A stretch of DNA of 64,000 nt from Perlabentimonas sp034003245 (GTDB lineage Bacteria; Bacteroidota; Bacteroidia; Bacteroidales; Tenuifilaceae). The stretch lies in contig JAVEYY010000004.1 in the NCBI GenBank assembly GCA_034003245.1, positions 62,001-126,000 on the forward strand, written 5' to 3'. The translations under genes were made by a program, and so were the position numbers. Position 1 is the first letter of the stretch. Every line of letters begins with the position of its first letter. Below the pieces are notes generated by a model, which made no database searches, was not told the DNA's origin, and worked only from the letters and a program-made list of their open reading frames with translations. Shown here in pieces: positions 53,678 through 63,967 of this stretch.

Positions 53678-54430
53678 TTATAAACTTTCGAGCAGTTTAA
53701 AAAGTTGTTCACGTTTGCGAACAGCAATGGGGACTTGGCTACCATCGGCAAAAACCAGCACTCCACCATCGGCTTTATCAACCCGAACTACATGGTTTAT
53801 ATTTACCAAATGTGTTTGGTGTACCCTTATGAAACCAAACTCCGATAGCATATCCTCAAAGTGCTTAAGCGGTTTGGAAATTAGTATCTTGGGTTGATTT
53901 TCGAAGAATATCTTGGTATAGTTGCAGTCGGCTTCGCACCTCACTATACTTTGGATTGGCACCAGGTGGATGCTTTCAGAGGTTTTCAGCACAATCTTCT
54001 TCTTGGTTTGACTACTGGCCTCCATGTTGGCAAAAAAGGCTTTGAGTTTGAGATTAATCTCATCGGTATCGTCCAAACTCTCCTTTAACTTTTCGATGGC
54101 TTCGCGCAGCTCGTGGGTGTTTATGGGTTTAAGGATGTAGTCGAATGCGCTAAACTTAATGGCCTCCAGGGCATGTTCCTCGAATGCGGTTACGAAAACA
54201 ACCTTAAAGTCGAAGCTGGTGTAACGTTTTAGCAAATCGAAACCGGTTCCATCGGACATTTTTACATCGAGAAAAACAGTATTGGGTTTTTCCGTCTCAA
54301 TAAGGCTGTAAGCCTCCTCTACTCCTGCAGCTTCGCCCAGAATTGCCACTTCGGGGAAAAAACGTTCCAGGATAACTCTTAACGATTCTCTCGCCCTAGG
54401 CTCATCGTCAACCAGAATTGCTCGTATCAT
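53678..54430 (-). CDS. LytTR-family response regulator
   Basis: 250 residues: receiver domain (1-120) with the phospho-accepting Asp55 in TVFLDVKMSDGTGFDL, acidic pair VDDEPRAR and switch Lys in YILKPINTHE, then a LytTR DNA-binding domain (about 145-248; HLVPIQSIVRCEADCNYTKI, FIRVHQTHLVNINHV). Its start overlaps the end of the propeller sensor gene by 23 bases, so the two make one signalling pair. Its target genes are not evident here. Confidence 0.95.
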   Translation of the reverse strand: MIRAILVDDEPRARESLRVILERFFPEVAILGEAAGVEEAYSLIETEKPNTVFLDVKMSDGTGFDLLKRYTSFDFKVVFVTAFEEHALEAIKFSAFDYILKPINTHELREAIEKLKESLDDTDEINLKLKAFFANMEASSQTKKKIVLKTSESIHLVPIQSIVRCEADCNYTKIFFENQPKILISKPLKHFEDMLSEFGFIRVHQTHLVNINHVVRVDKADGGVLVFADGSQVPIAVRKREQLFKLLESL

Positions 54431-57400
54431 TTTGAGTTGTTTTTAAATTCATTCCGTTTTCACTACTTATGGGTAAGCGAATTTCGACTCTTGTGCCCGT
54501 TTCTCCAAAGGTCTTCTTATCAACAATTTTTACACCAAATCCATCTTTTGCCCTTTTAGAAATATTTTTAATGCGCTCGCAAGTTATGGAGGTAGCATAG
54601 CTGGTGTGAGTTAGCCGCTTACCTTGGTTAATCAACATCGATTTTTCGACACCAATTCCATCGTCCTCAACAACAATACAGATTACCCCTTTCGACACCG
54701 AAAACTCAACGGTAATCGTCCCCTTACCCACCATGTGCATAATGCCATGCTCAATACTATTCTCGATAAATGGCTGGGCAAGCATAGGAGGTAATGCTAT
54801 ATCGGAGTGTAAAAGATCCGGATCAACATCGATATGGTACTCAAATTTTCCTGGAAATCGGAGTTTTTGAAGCGAAAAGTATAACTCCAGCGTTTGAACC
54901 TCCTGCTTTATGGGAATTGAGGCAGAGCGAGAATTTTCGAGGATTAATCGCACTAATCGCGAGAACGACGATAGGTAATTTCCTGCCTCCTCGGGTTGAT
55001 TACGATACATGAAACTTTGTATAGCCGAAAGGCTATTGAAAATGAAATGGGGATTCATCTGCGAGATAAGCAGTCGTTGTTCTAACTCCACATTTAAGCG
55101 TGCCGCTTTAAGTTGGCGAATATATGTGAAAATGTAAATCGATAAACCAGCTAGTATTAATAACAGTATTGATAATCGGAACCATAGGGTTTGCCAAATG
55201 GCAGGTTTAATCCAAATAAGTAAAGAGGTAACATTGGTTGAAGGTTTACCGTTGGGTAGCATTTTCGAAACCTCGAAAAGGTACCGACCCGGTCGAACAT
55301 TAGTGTACGAAACATTTCCAGTTTGGCTTGTATTCCATGTACTGTTCACCTTATCTAGTTTATAGCGGAAGGTTGCCCCGGTTTTTAGTGAGTAGTCGGA
55401 TGAGGAGAAGGATAATTCGAAAAAGTTTTGATTATGGTTTAGCTTTATTGTATCACTTACTCCAAAGAAATGATGATGTGAATTTCCCAAAATACTAAAG
55501 CGAGTAAAGTGTACCTCGGAGCTAAAATCTTGCTCATTCAGCAAAGTTTTAGGGTCAAAACTCACAAAACCCTTCGAAGAGCCAAAGGCCAGCATTCCAT
55601 CCGATAGTTTAAGGGCAGCTTTTGAAAAGTCGGAAGTGGGCAAACCCTGATACTCGTTGAAATGGGTTACCTCTAAGTGCACTGGATTAATGGCTAAAAG
55701 CCCGTTATTGGTACCTGCCCAAATGAATTCATTGTCATCTTCTACAATAGATCGAACGTCGTATTGTGCTGAGACATCTGATACTTTCATCACAAAATCA
55801 TCAATTATATAGCAGATGCCCTTGTCAGTTGCGACCCAAATCCATCCTTCCTTCGACTGTAAAATGGAGTTTATTCGATTGCTGGGCAGCGATGGGCTAA
55901 AGAAATGCTTAACTTTTCCAGTTTTGGAATCAACGCGGTTTAATCCTCTGTCGGTTGTTCCTATCCAAATGTTTCCACTATTATCGTATAGTAGGGTGGA
56001 AACTAGATGTGAACTTACTGAGTTTTCGTCGGGGAGATTAAGGTCAATAATCTCTCCTGAATTGATGTTTAGCTTGTAGAATCCCGACTCGGTTCCCACC
56101 CATATTATATCTGTTTTAACGAGAGTTGCTGTTCTAACGGCTGAAACAAATCCTTCGGGAATGTTAGTAATCTCTATTAGATTACTTTCACCTCTTGCCG
56201 AGTTGACTTTATACACGCCCAACGAGCTAAATGCATATATGGTGCTATCGTTAATGGGGAGAATATGGCTTATTGGGATGTCAATAATTTGCTCAATAGT
56301 GCTCTCTTTTTTGAATAAATCTTGTGAAGTAGATACCGCATGCCTGTATAATCCATCGGGCGATCCAATCCAAATATAATTGTTGTTTAAACAGGTTATA
56401 CTTAAAGAACTTAACCTAGAAACCCTAATTCTTGACATGCGGGTTAACCCAATTTCTGAGCTTGGTTTTACTATAGAAAAGTCTTGATTGCCAACAAGTA
56501 ATATCTTATTTCCCTCCAAAAATAAAATCTGGTGATATTCTTCATCAAGTGTAATCTCGTTTTCGATTGCTCCATTCCTATCAAATACAGTAAGATTATT
56601 ATTCTGGAGTAAATATATTTTGTTATGGTGTACTTTAATATCTATGGGATTAAGCTTACCTTGGAATAATGCATTAAGACCATTGTCTCTATCCCAAGAT
56701 ATAATTCCTGTGTTAGTTGCAAATACAGAAAACCCCTTGCCATCGCTGGCCATGCAGTTAAACGAAGTGAACGCAAAAGGTAAGTTTGTTTTGTTAACCC
56801 AAATTGATATATCGCCTCTAATTGGATGGGGATTGAATGCATGAGAAGTATACCTGTTGCTTTCAGAGTTATACCGATAAATTACTTCTGCATTCAAACC
56901 TCTCATAAATATATTGCCTTGTCCATCGCTAATAATCTCATCAACAGGTCTATTATAGGGCTTGTTGTAATTTAGGAAGATTCTATCAGTAAACTCTCCT
57001 TTCTTTCTATCAAAATATATTGCGCCGTTTGCTCCCCACATTCCGGCAATAAACTCGCCATTGGGAAGTTCCAGAAATGCATTGTACCAGTCGTATCGTA
57101 GCGTGGTTGAATTATACTGGTAGCGTTTAAAGGTTTTAGTATTAGGATTATAGCTGTTAAACCCCAAGCCCGACCAAAGTCCTAACCATAATATCCCCTC
57201 GGAGTCGCTGTAAATTGTTGATATTCTATCGGATAAGAGACCGTTTGTATTCTTTTGTTCAGCGCTAACCTGTTGAATAGAGGGTTCTCCAAGTTCCCAT
57301 AAGTTTACGCCATTATTGGCTGTACCAATATATATGGTTCCGTTTTTATCCTGTGCAATTGCTGAAATCTCGTTTGCCGAAAGGCTATTGTCATCGCCTG

Positions 57401-58457
57401 GAATATGATACAAATGCGTTATGGTTTTCGATTTCTGATTCAGTAAGCTAACCCCGTTGCGAGTCCCTGTCCAAATATTCCCAACCTTATCGATGTATAT
57501 CTTATTAATGTGACTATGGACAATAGAGTTTGGATTGTTCTTGTTGTTTCGGAATGCGGTATAATGATTCTTGTTTGGAGCATACTTGAGCAGTCCAAAA
57601 CCCGATGCAAACCACACATTTCCTTGGTCGTCCTCGGCAGCTCCATAGGTTGATGTGGAGTGAATTTTATCGAAAGTCTCATCTTTAGGGTAAAATTCGT
57701 AGATACCATCAAGCCCCATAACAAACCAATTATCCTTTGAGGTTTGGATAATGGCAGCCAAATCGTTGTCGCGTTTCCCCCTATTCTCTAATCCTTTGGC
57801 CTGAATTATATGGAAAGAATTATCAGTTTCGGAAAACCGATGAATTGGGGTATTTCGGCCACCAACCCAAATATTCGCATCACGATCCTCGTACAGTGCG
57901 TGGTACCTGTAGTATGGCTGAGTGCTCGATTGGTGCGAGTAATGTGACCATGTTTGGGAATCGGAATTGTATGCTGTAAGAGTTCCCCCAAATGTTTCAA
58001 TCCAAAGAATTTTTGAGTTATTGGAAAAGAGCAACTTGCGGATATGATTCGAACGAGGCGAGTTACGATTGCCCATCTGTGTCATAAATCGCTTAATGAC
58101 ACCAGTTTTCAGGTTCAGTTGGCATAAACCCTCAGTTGTCCCAATCCAAAGATTATTGGAGTTGTCGGTGGCTAGAGTTAAGATACTGTTACCTGCTATG
58201 GAATTGGGATCATCGGGGTTATGAAAAAAATTTACAAACGAATATCCATCGTAGCGCGATAATCCATTCTCGGTGGCAAACCACATGAATCCGTTGTGGT
58301 CTTGAATAATATCGTTTACTGTATTGTGAGCCAAGCCATTGGTAACTGATAAATTAACAAATGTCGAAAATCTATCTAGCGTGACTTCCTGACTATAAAC
58401 AGGTACTTTTATCAGAAATAATAGACTGAAAACTATGTAAATACAAGAAAACCTCAT
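54408..58457 (-). CDS. Two-component sensor with beta-propeller periplasmic domain and LytS-type kinase
   Basis: A 1349-residue membrane sensor. Signal peptide 1-22; about fourteen propeller repeats over residues 30-960 (pattern NDIIQDHNGFMWFATENGLS, NIWVGGRNTP, ILWLGLWSGL, IWIGTTDRGLNR); a Y_Y_Y-like beta domain (about 1010-1085, ending GRYLFEVSKML); one membrane segment (about 1100-1120); and a His_kinase domain with phospho-His in ISQMNPHFIFNSLSAIQSF and ATP-binding features near the end (VVEDDGIG, TRVEIRLP). It senses an extracellular ligand, often a saccharide in relatives, and signals to the overlapping LytTR regulator. Confidence 0.93.
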   Translation of the reverse strand: MRFSCIYIVFSLLFLIKVPVYSQEVTLDRFSTFVNLSVTNGLAHNTVNDIIQDHNGFMWFATENGLSRYDGYSFVNFFHNPDDPNSIAGNSILTLATDNSNNLWIGTTEGLCQLNLKTGVIKRFMTQMGNRNSPRSNHIRKLLFSNNSKILWIETFGGTLTAYNSDSQTWSHYSHQSSTQPYYRYHALYEDRDANIWVGGRNTPIHRFSETDNSFHIIQAKGLENRGKRDNDLAAIIQTSKDNWFVMGLDGIYEFYPKDETFDKIHSTSTYGAAEDDQGNVWFASGFGLLKYAPNKNHYTAFRNNKNNPNSIVHSHINKIYIDKVGNIWTGTRNGVSLLNQKSKTITHLYHIPGDDNSLSANEISAIAQDKNGTIYIGTANNGVNLWELGEPSIQQVSAEQKNTNGLLSDRISTIYSDSEGILWLGLWSGLGFNSYNPNTKTFKRYQYNSTTLRYDWYNAFLELPNGEFIAGMWGANGAIYFDRKKGEFTDRIFLNYNKPYNRPVDEIISDGQGNIFMRGLNAEVIYRYNSESNRYTSHAFNPHPIRGDISIWVNKTNLPFAFTSFNCMASDGKGFSVFATNTGIISWDRDNGLNALFQGKLNPIDIKVHHNKIYLLQNNNLTVFDRNGAIENEITLDEEYHQILFLEGNKILLVGNQDFSIVKPSSEIGLTRMSRIRVSRLSSLSITCLNNNYIWIGSPDGLYRHAVSTSQDLFKKESTIEQIIDIPISHILPINDSTIYAFSSLGVYKVNSARGESNLIEITNIPEGFVSAVRTATLVKTDIIWVGTESGFYKLNINSGEIIDLNLPDENSVSSHLVSTLLYDNSGNIWIGTTDRGLNRVDSKTGKVKHFFSPSLPSNRINSILQSKEGWIWVATDKGICYIIDDFVMKVSDVSAQYDVRSIVEDDNEFIWAGTNNGLLAINPVHLEVTHFNEYQGLPTSDFSKAALKLSDGMLAFGSSKGFVSFDPKTLLNEQDFSSEVHFTRFSILGNSHHHFFGVSDTIKLNHNQNFFELSFSSSDYSLKTGATFRYKLDKVNSTWNTSQTGNVSYTNVRPGRYLFEVSKMLPNGKPSTNVTSLLIWIKPAIWQTLWFRLSILLLILAGLSIYIFTYIRQLKAARLNVELEQRLLISQMNPHFIFNSLSAIQSFMYRNQPEEAGNYLSSFSRLVRLILENSRSASIPIKQEVQTLELYFSLQKLRFPGKFEYHIDVDPDLLHSDIALPPMLAQPFIENSIEHGIMHMVGKGTITVEFSVSKGVICIVVEDDGIGVEKSMLINQGKRLTHTSYATSITCERIKNISKRAKDGFGVKIVDKKTFGETGTRVEIRLPISSENGMNLKTTQNDTSNSG

Positions 58458-58543
58458 GGTGAAAATTGATCGGTTAACAATGCCAAATTAAGCTTTTTTA
58501 GCGAAAAACTATCTTTATAGCATTAGCAGATATAGCAATTAGT

Positions 58544-58551
58544 TACATTTG
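58544..58551 (+). promoter_or_regulatory. Putative -7 promoter element for the EamA transporter
   Basis: TACATTTG matches TAnnTTTG, 19 bases before the start codon. Confidence 0.4.
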
Positions 58552-58570
58552 CCCCATCAATAAATTCATT

Positions 58571-59458
58571 ATGTTCGATCTTACTAAACGTTTATGGCAA
58601 TGGCTGGCCATGATTTTTCTTGCCTTAATCTGGGGCAGCTCATTTATTTTAATGAAGAAGGGACTAGTTGCCTTCTCCTTTACTCAAGTGGCTGCATTAC
58701 GGATTTTCTTTGGATTTGTATTGCTGTTGCCGGTTGTGTTTAGGCATTTTGGTAAAATCAACAGGCAAAATGTAAAGCATATAGCCATTGTGGGATACGC
58801 AGGAATTTTCTTTCCGGCATTCCTTTTTGCTTTGGCGCAAACCCATATTTCGAGTTCCCTGTCGGGGATGCTTAACAGTGCAGCAACCCTTTTTGCGCTA
58901 ATTGTTGGAATTCTGTTTTACAAAAACAAGCCCTCGGCAAACCAAACCATTGGAGTAATTATTGGATTTATTGGAGCTTTGGCGTTGATAACCGGAGGCG
59001 ATTTTACCTCGGTTTTTGGTGTAAATTCTTATGCACTGTTTGTGCTTATTGCTACCATAGGGTATGGTATAAACGTAAACGAGGTTCGTTTCCGGCTCTC
59101 TAATATGAATGGAATACAGATTACTACCCTATCGTTTTTGCTTGTAGGTCCACCCGCAGGAATTATTCTATTCTTATCCGATTTAAACTCTGCATGGCAA
59201 TCGCCATATTTTTGGCAGAGTTTGTTAGCTGTACTAGTATTATCGACTTTTGGTTCAGTAATATCACTATTTGTGTTCAACAATCTGATTCGGCACACAA
59301 GCGCCCTTTTTGCCAGCTCAGTTACCTACATTATCCCGTTTTTTGCAATTCTTTGGGGTATATCCGATGGTGAAACAATAAATGTGTTTCACATTATCGG
59401 AATTGTAATTGTTTTAATTGGTGTTTACCTGGTAAACAGGAGAAGGGCTAAGAGTTAG
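58571..59458 (+). CDS. EamA/DMT-family transporter
   Basis: A 295-residue inner-membrane protein with ten hydrophobic segments in two EamA repeats: LALIWGSSFILMKKGLVAFS opens the first repeat and FVLIATIGYGINVNEVRFRL the second. The family exports or exchanges small metabolites such as amino acids; the substrate is unknown. It converges on batE with only 5 bases between stops and no terminator. Confidence 0.92.
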   Translation: MFDLTKRLWQWLAMIFLALIWGSSFILMKKGLVAFSFTQVAALRIFFGFVLLLPVVFRHFGKINRQNVKHIAIVGYAGIFFPAFLFALAQTHISSSLSGMLNSAATLFALIVGILFYKNKPSANQTIGVIIGFIGALALITGGDFTSVFGVNSYALFVLIATIGYGINVNEVRFRLSNMNGIQITTLSFLLVGPPAGIILFLSDLNSAWQSPYFWQSLLAVLVLSTFGSVISLFVFNNLIRHTSALFASSVTYIIPFFAILWGISDGETINVFHIIGIVIVLIGVYLVNRRRAKS

Positions 59459-59463
59459 GTTTG

Positions 59464-60222
59464 TTATATAAGTTCAATATTTTCACTCTGAATCCAACCC
59501 TTATTGCCATCGGCAATCCGAATCTCAACCCACTGCCCTACGGCCTTTGTAATAATAACTTTTGTCCCCGAGTGCAGTATAAAAAGTTCCTTTCCTGCTT
59601 GGCCGGGCGAGCTTTTTACTGTAACAACGGGTTGAAAAATAATTGCCTCGTCACGTAGCGATACCCTGTGCTTTTCCTGAGCACTGAATACCGAGGATAA
59701 AATAAAGATTGTGAGGGTGATAATTCCCAAGAGGAAAGAAATGCGCTTGGTGTAAGGACTTATAGCGAACCAAAATACTAGCGCTATTGCAAAGGTTATG
59801 GTTAACCAGAATAAGCTAGCCCAGGCCCATCCATTGGACGATAGCATGCCTCTAACCGATCGATACCATTTAGTTAGAAAAAAAACAGGTAGAGTTTCAA
59901 TCCGATCAACAGTAAAATTTCGGGCATACTCCAAGTTATACTCAATGTCCTCGCTGTTAGGCTTAAGCCTAAACGCTCTCTCGTAATTTAGAATGGCATA
60001 TGCAATGCGGTTTAGCTTAAAATATGCATTTCCAAGATTATAGTACAGCTCCGCATTGTGATATCCACTATCGACTAGGGTTTGATACAGTTCTGCAGCT
60101 TTATTGAAATTACCCTCAATATAGCATTCATTAGCTTTAATTAGCAACGAATCGGACGAAGTATTGGCTTTAAGGCCAAAGCTGAGAACCGAGAGTAATA
60201 TTATAAGGTTTACCTTTTTCAT
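59464..60222 (-). CDS. batE: BatE: TPR and SH3-like membrane protein of the aerotolerance operon
   Basis: 252 residues. Signal peptide or anchor (1-19), TPR repeats (about 25-100; KAAELYQTLVDSGYHNAELY, LGNAYFKLNRIAYAILNYER), two membrane segments (about 130-152 and 160-180) and a C-terminal SH3-like domain (about 195-252; VVTVKSSPGQAGKELFILH, GNKGWIQSENIELI). This is the BatE layout. It is the last gene of the bat operon, 27 bases after batD. Confidence 0.9.
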   Translation of the reverse strand: MKKVNLIILLSVLSFGLKANTSSDSLLIKANECYIEGNFNKAAELYQTLVDSGYHNAELYYNLGNAYFKLNRIAYAILNYERAFRLKPNSEDIEYNLEYARNFTVDRIETLPVFFLTKWYRSVRGMLSSNGWAWASLFWLTITFAIALVFWFAISPYTKRISFLLGIITLTIFILSSVFSAQEKHRVSLRDEAIIFQPVVTVKSSPGQAGKELFILHSGTKVIITKAVGQWVEIRIADGNKGWIQSENIELI

Positions 60223-60249
60223 GATTTCAATTCGTATTCAACATTCAAC

Positions 60250-62067
60250 CTATTTGATAATCCCTTCAAGTTTTGAAATTAGGGCGATTGAGTTCTCGTA
60301 TAGCTCAGTCATTTGCGATTGCTCCCCTTTGGGGGCATACCTGGCGTATTCGCAAGTCGAAATAATTCGCAGGAACTCTTCAATATCAGCATCTAGAACA
60401 TTTTTGCTCAACAGATTCACCCTTGCGCTATCGCTAGAGAGATTTGCCACAGGAATGCTTAATTTATCCGATACATATCCCCACATAGCTCTTAGCAATT
60501 CCTCGTAGAAATGCTCTGCATCGGCTTGATTGAGGTATCCTTTTGCTTGTTTAAGCCTCTTGTTGGCCACTTTATTTGCTTTCCGGGTACGTATTAGGGC
60601 GATATTACCTTTCAGCTTTCGCTGATGCTGTAACCACCAAAAAAGCAACCCGAAAAGGCCAATTAAAGTAGCAATGTAGATGTAATACCTTGAACTACCA
60701 TAAAGCAATTTGCCGTTTAGCTTGAGATTAAAATCATTTCTAATAAACCGAATATCTTGCCCAATAAACCGAATATCTTCTCGCCCAAACCCAACCATTG
60801 GAGTTGTTTTGGCTTCACTACCATCGGGTTCCACACTCAAACTTAGCGATTTGGATTTAAGGGTGATATACTTTTCCTGTACTGGATCAAAGTAAGTAAA
60901 CTCAACATTTCCCAAATCGAATTTTCCTGGACCCCTAGGAATGGCAACGTATTCAAACACTCTAGATCCTGTTGCACCCTGCGAAGTAGTTGTTATGCGA
61001 TCGGTAGTTTTGGGGTCGAAAATCTCGAAGCTGTTCGGAAAAACGACTTTAGGAGTCTCAATTAATCGGAGATTTCCGCTACCGGCCACCCTAATTTTCA
61101 GATTTACCGCCTCGTTGGTTTTTAGCTCGGTTTTGTCGAACTCTGCCTCCATGTTGAACTTACCCACAGCACCAGTAAATGAGGTTGGGGCATTTGGTGG
61201 TAAATCTCTTACCTTAATAGTTGTGGGTTTGCTGGTTAACCTCCTTCGCACTGTTTGATACGATCCAAAGAAATCATCGAATACCGAACGTGGAGCACCT
61301 CCCCTCTGCTGAATCACGGCAATAATTTCAAATGGTTCAATAGTAATATCACCCGTGCGTTGTGGAAAAAGCAGATACTTTTTCAGCACTCCCATATGGT
61401 AAATTACTCCATTTACGTTAACGCGCTCAAATTGAATATTATTAGGGGTTTCAACATCCTGACTCCAAAACCCATTAAACGAAGGAAATTTTGGTTCATC
61501 AAATCCGGCAATATTTTGCCGGGTATAGATGGCAACGGTTGCAAGAATGGGTTGACCTCTGTATGCTAATTTTTTATCAAAATCAACGGTCACAAATACA
61601 TCGTCGCCCGATTGCTCTTCGGCTGGTTGTGATCTCATACCCTGGCTCTGTTGTGAACGCGTTGTTGGTGATTGACCTGTGGTTCCCTTTACAACTTCTA
61701 TGGTGATGGGATCCGATTTTTGCTCCCGTTTCGAAACCGTAGCGCTAGCTGGATCAATGGTGAATTTACCCTCCTGGGTTGCTTCAAGAATGTACGTGTA
61801 AGTAAACTCGTATGTCTGTGTCATCTGCCCATTAACAATCTGAATGCTGCTGCTCGATGAGGTACTTGGGCCAGCAAGTATGTAAAAACTATCAAACGAA
61901 GGGGGATTAAACTCCTGTGGTCTAGCATTTAGCTTATACACAACCCTAAACTGCTCCCCTAGTGCTACCACATTGGGTGCCGACACTGAGAATTCCACAT
62001 CTTGTGCTACAATGCCGGCACAAGATGAAATGAAAAGCAATACGGATAAAACTCTTTTAGTAAGCAT
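60250..62067 (-). CDS. batD: BatD: oxygen-tolerance membrane protein
   Basis: I chose ATG at 62067 (MLTKRVLSVLLFISSCAGIV, a signal peptide), which leaves 10 bases after the batC stop; the reading from 62094 would overlap batC by 17. The 605-residue product has several Ig-like periplasmic domains (FSVSAPNVVALGEQFRVVYK, FVTVDFDKKLAYRGQPILAT, FNMEAEFDKTELKTNEAVNL), a membrane segment near residue 450 and a cytoplasmic helical end (about 475-605). BatD works with the BatA/B VWA proteins in an envelope complex linked to oxygen or stress resistance. Confidence 0.92.
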   Translation of the reverse strand: MLTKRVLSVLLFISSCAGIVAQDVEFSVSAPNVVALGEQFRVVYKLNARPQEFNPPSFDSFYILAGPSTSSSSSIQIVNGQMTQTYEFTYTYILEATQEGKFTIDPASATVSKREQKSDPITIEVVKGTTGQSPTTRSQQSQGMRSQPAEEQSGDDVFVTVDFDKKLAYRGQPILATVAIYTRQNIAGFDEPKFPSFNGFWSQDVETPNNIQFERVNVNGVIYHMGVLKKYLLFPQRTGDITIEPFEIIAVIQQRGGAPRSVFDDFFGSYQTVRRRLTSKPTTIKVRDLPPNAPTSFTGAVGKFNMEAEFDKTELKTNEAVNLKIRVAGSGNLRLIETPKVVFPNSFEIFDPKTTDRITTTSQGATGSRVFEYVAIPRGPGKFDLGNVEFTYFDPVQEKYITLKSKSLSLSVEPDGSEAKTTPMVGFGREDIRFIGQDIRFIRNDFNLKLNGKLLYGSSRYYIYIATLIGLFGLLFWWLQHQRKLKGNIALIRTRKANKVANKRLKQAKGYLNQADAEHFYEELLRAMWGYVSDKLSIPVANLSSDSARVNLLSKNVLDADIEEFLRIISTCEYARYAPKGEQSQMTELYENSIALISKLEGIIK

Positions 62068-62077
62068 AATTGTAGTA

Positions 62078-62791
62078 TTACCAATTCTTTTCAACTTTTA
62101 CTTTGGCCTGTCGTGCCTGTTCTTCACGAACCTTTTCCTGAATCTTCTGCTCGTTGTTTTGTATCGCCTCAAGCATTCTTCGGGCATCTTCGGGCGATAT
62201 TTGCTGCTCTTTTTGCTGCTGTTGTTGATCCTGTTGATCCTGTTGATTCTTATCTTCGTCTTGTTTATCCTGCTGATCTTTGTTATCCTCCTTATCCTGA
62301 TCCTTATTTTGATCCTGTTTATCCTCATTTTTATTCTGAGAATCCTGTTGCTGCTGCTGTTGAGTTAGCATTCGCTGAGCCTGAGCTAAGTTATACTTGG
62401 TTTCCATATCGCTTGGATTATTCCTGAGTGCATTCTTGTATGCTTCGACACTCTCCTCGAATTTTTCCTGCGAAAAATAGTTGTTTCCCAGATTATGGAA
62501 AATTTTGGCTTTTGTAGTAGGATCTAAATTGATATTGGCCAGATTATCAAAAATCTGGGTCGATTCTTCAAATTTATCCTGCTTATAAAGAGCACCCCCT
62601 AGGTTAAAGCTACCCTTTATCGATGATGGATTATTATCTAATGCTGAACGGTACGATATCTCCGAATCGAGAAATTCTCCCTTTTTAAACTCTCTATTTC
62701 CTTGTCGTATGGCCTTTCGCTCCGATTGCGCAATGGCAATAGTGCCCCCAAAGATTAGTATTGCTGCTAGTATTATTGTAAAGCGTTTCAT
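62078..62791 (-). CDS. batC: BatC: TPR protein with Gln/Asp/Lys-rich tail
   Basis: 237 residues. Signal peptide (1-21, ending TIAIAQ), three to four TPR repeats (about 30-140; EISYRSALDNNPSSIKGSFN, SVEAYKNALRNNPSDMETKY), then a low-complexity region (about 142-205) of Gln, Asp, Lys, Asn and Glu, and a charged end. Order and layout match BatC. The low-complexity stretch makes long meaningless open frames on other frames here. The start is 43 bases after the batB stop. Confidence 0.9.
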   Translation of the reverse strand: MKRFTIILAAILIFGGTIAIAQSERKAIRQGNREFKKGEFLDSEISYRSALDNNPSSIKGSFNLGGALYKQDKFEESTQIFDNLANINLDPTTKAKIFHNLGNNYFSQEKFEESVEAYKNALRNNPSDMETKYNLAQAQRMLTQQQQQQDSQNKNEDKQDQNKDQDKEDNKDQQDKQDEDKNQQDQQDQQQQQKEQQISPEDARRMLEAIQNNEQKIQEKVREEQARQAKVKVEKNW

Positions 62792-62834
62792 ATTTACATC
62801 CTTTATTCTTAGTAACCAATCTATTTTAGTTTTT

Positions 62835-63875
62835 TTAATTCACTTTCGAATTATCACCAAATAGATTTAGCCTTTGGATTAACCTATTTCTTCTTTCAAG
62901 TATTAGAAATTCAATTATTAAAAGCACAAGCGCTAAACCAAAAAGATATTGGAACTGATCGTCGTACTCTGAAAAAACCTTCTCCTTAAACTCCACCCGC
63001 TCAAGGCGATTAATCTCCTCAAAAAGAGGAAGTAAACCAATTTGACTATTAGTAGCACGGATATATTTACCACCACCGGTTATGGACATTTTCGACAGGG
63101 TTTCTTCGTCTAATCGGGTAACCACAACATTTCCATCTTTATCGCGTAAAAAATCTTGATTTCCCTTGCTCGTTGGAATAGGTGCGCCCTGTGGCGAACC
63201 AATGCCAATGGCGTGCACCATAATGCCCCTCTCGTTAGCCCTTTTGGCTGCATCAAGGGGATCATCTTCGTGGTTTTCGCCATCGGAAATAACTATTATC
63301 ACCTTGCTGGTCTCCTCCTGTGGACTAAATGAACTGGCAGCCAGATTAATAGCAGCGCCTATTGCTGTTCCCTGCTTGGGGACCATACCTGGACTAATTG
63401 ACGATAGGAACATTTTAGCAGAGGTATAATCGTTAGTAACGGGTAGTTGAACGTATGCATCGCCTGCAAAAACGATTAATCCAATTCGATCGTTGGTAAG
63501 CTGGTCAACCAGTCGCGAAATGGCCTGCTTTGCTCTCTCGAGTCTGTTTGGCTGGATATCCTGCGAGAGCATGCTGTTGGACACATCAAGGGCTATAATG
63601 ATTTCAATACCTTTTCGTTTTACCTCGGTAAGCTTGGAGCCAAACTGTGGACGAGCCAAACCAACAACCAGTGATATGAAAGCTACCAGAAAGATTGAAA
63701 ATTTAATCCATCCCCTCTGGAACGATACGCCGGGCATAAGCTGGCGGATTTGTTCCAGATTTCCAAATCTATTGAGACTCTCCTTTCGGATATATGACGA
63801 GAAAACATATAGCCCAACCATCACTGGGATGGCCAGGAGTATATAAAGATATTCGGGACTAGCAAATCGAAACAT
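62835..63875 (-). CDS. batB: BatB: membrane VWA-domain protein
   Basis: 346 residues with two N-terminal membrane segments (about 8-26 and 57-74), a von Willebrand A domain (about 88-290) and a C-terminal membrane segment (about 310-328). The metal-ion site DxSxS is intact (ALDVSNSMLSQD), with the Thr and Asp positions in PKQGTAIGAAI and VISDGENHEDD. BatA and BatB are paired VWA proteins that form large envelope complexes. The upstream gene ends 92 bases before it. Confidence 0.92.
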   Translation of the reverse strand: MFRFASPEYLYILLAIPVMVGLYVFSSYIRKESLNRFGNLEQIRQLMPGVSFQRGWIKFSIFLVAFISLVVGLARPQFGSKLTEVKRKGIEIIIALDVSNSMLSQDIQPNRLERAKQAISRLVDQLTNDRIGLIVFAGDAYVQLPVTNDYTSAKMFLSSISPGMVPKQGTAIGAAINLAASSFSPQEETSKVIIVISDGENHEDDPLDAAKRANERGIMVHAIGIGSPQGAPIPTSKGNQDFLRDKDGNVVVTRLDEETLSKMSITGGGKYIRATNSQIGLLPLFEEINRLERVEFKEKVFSEYDDQFQYLFGLALVLLIIEFLILERRNRLIQRLNLFGDNSKVN

Positions 63876-63967
63876 AATTAAATAAATTAGTACAGTTAAG
63901 ACCTTTTACAAAAAAATGATAGCTTGAATAAACACTAAACATTTACCATTTAACATTTAGCATATAC

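Noticed and set aside
62078..62430. Several long open frames on both strands, rich in Ile/Leu or Arg
   Set aside because: They are shadows of the Gln/Asp/Lys-rich low-complexity tail of batC and have no start signals or family resemblance.
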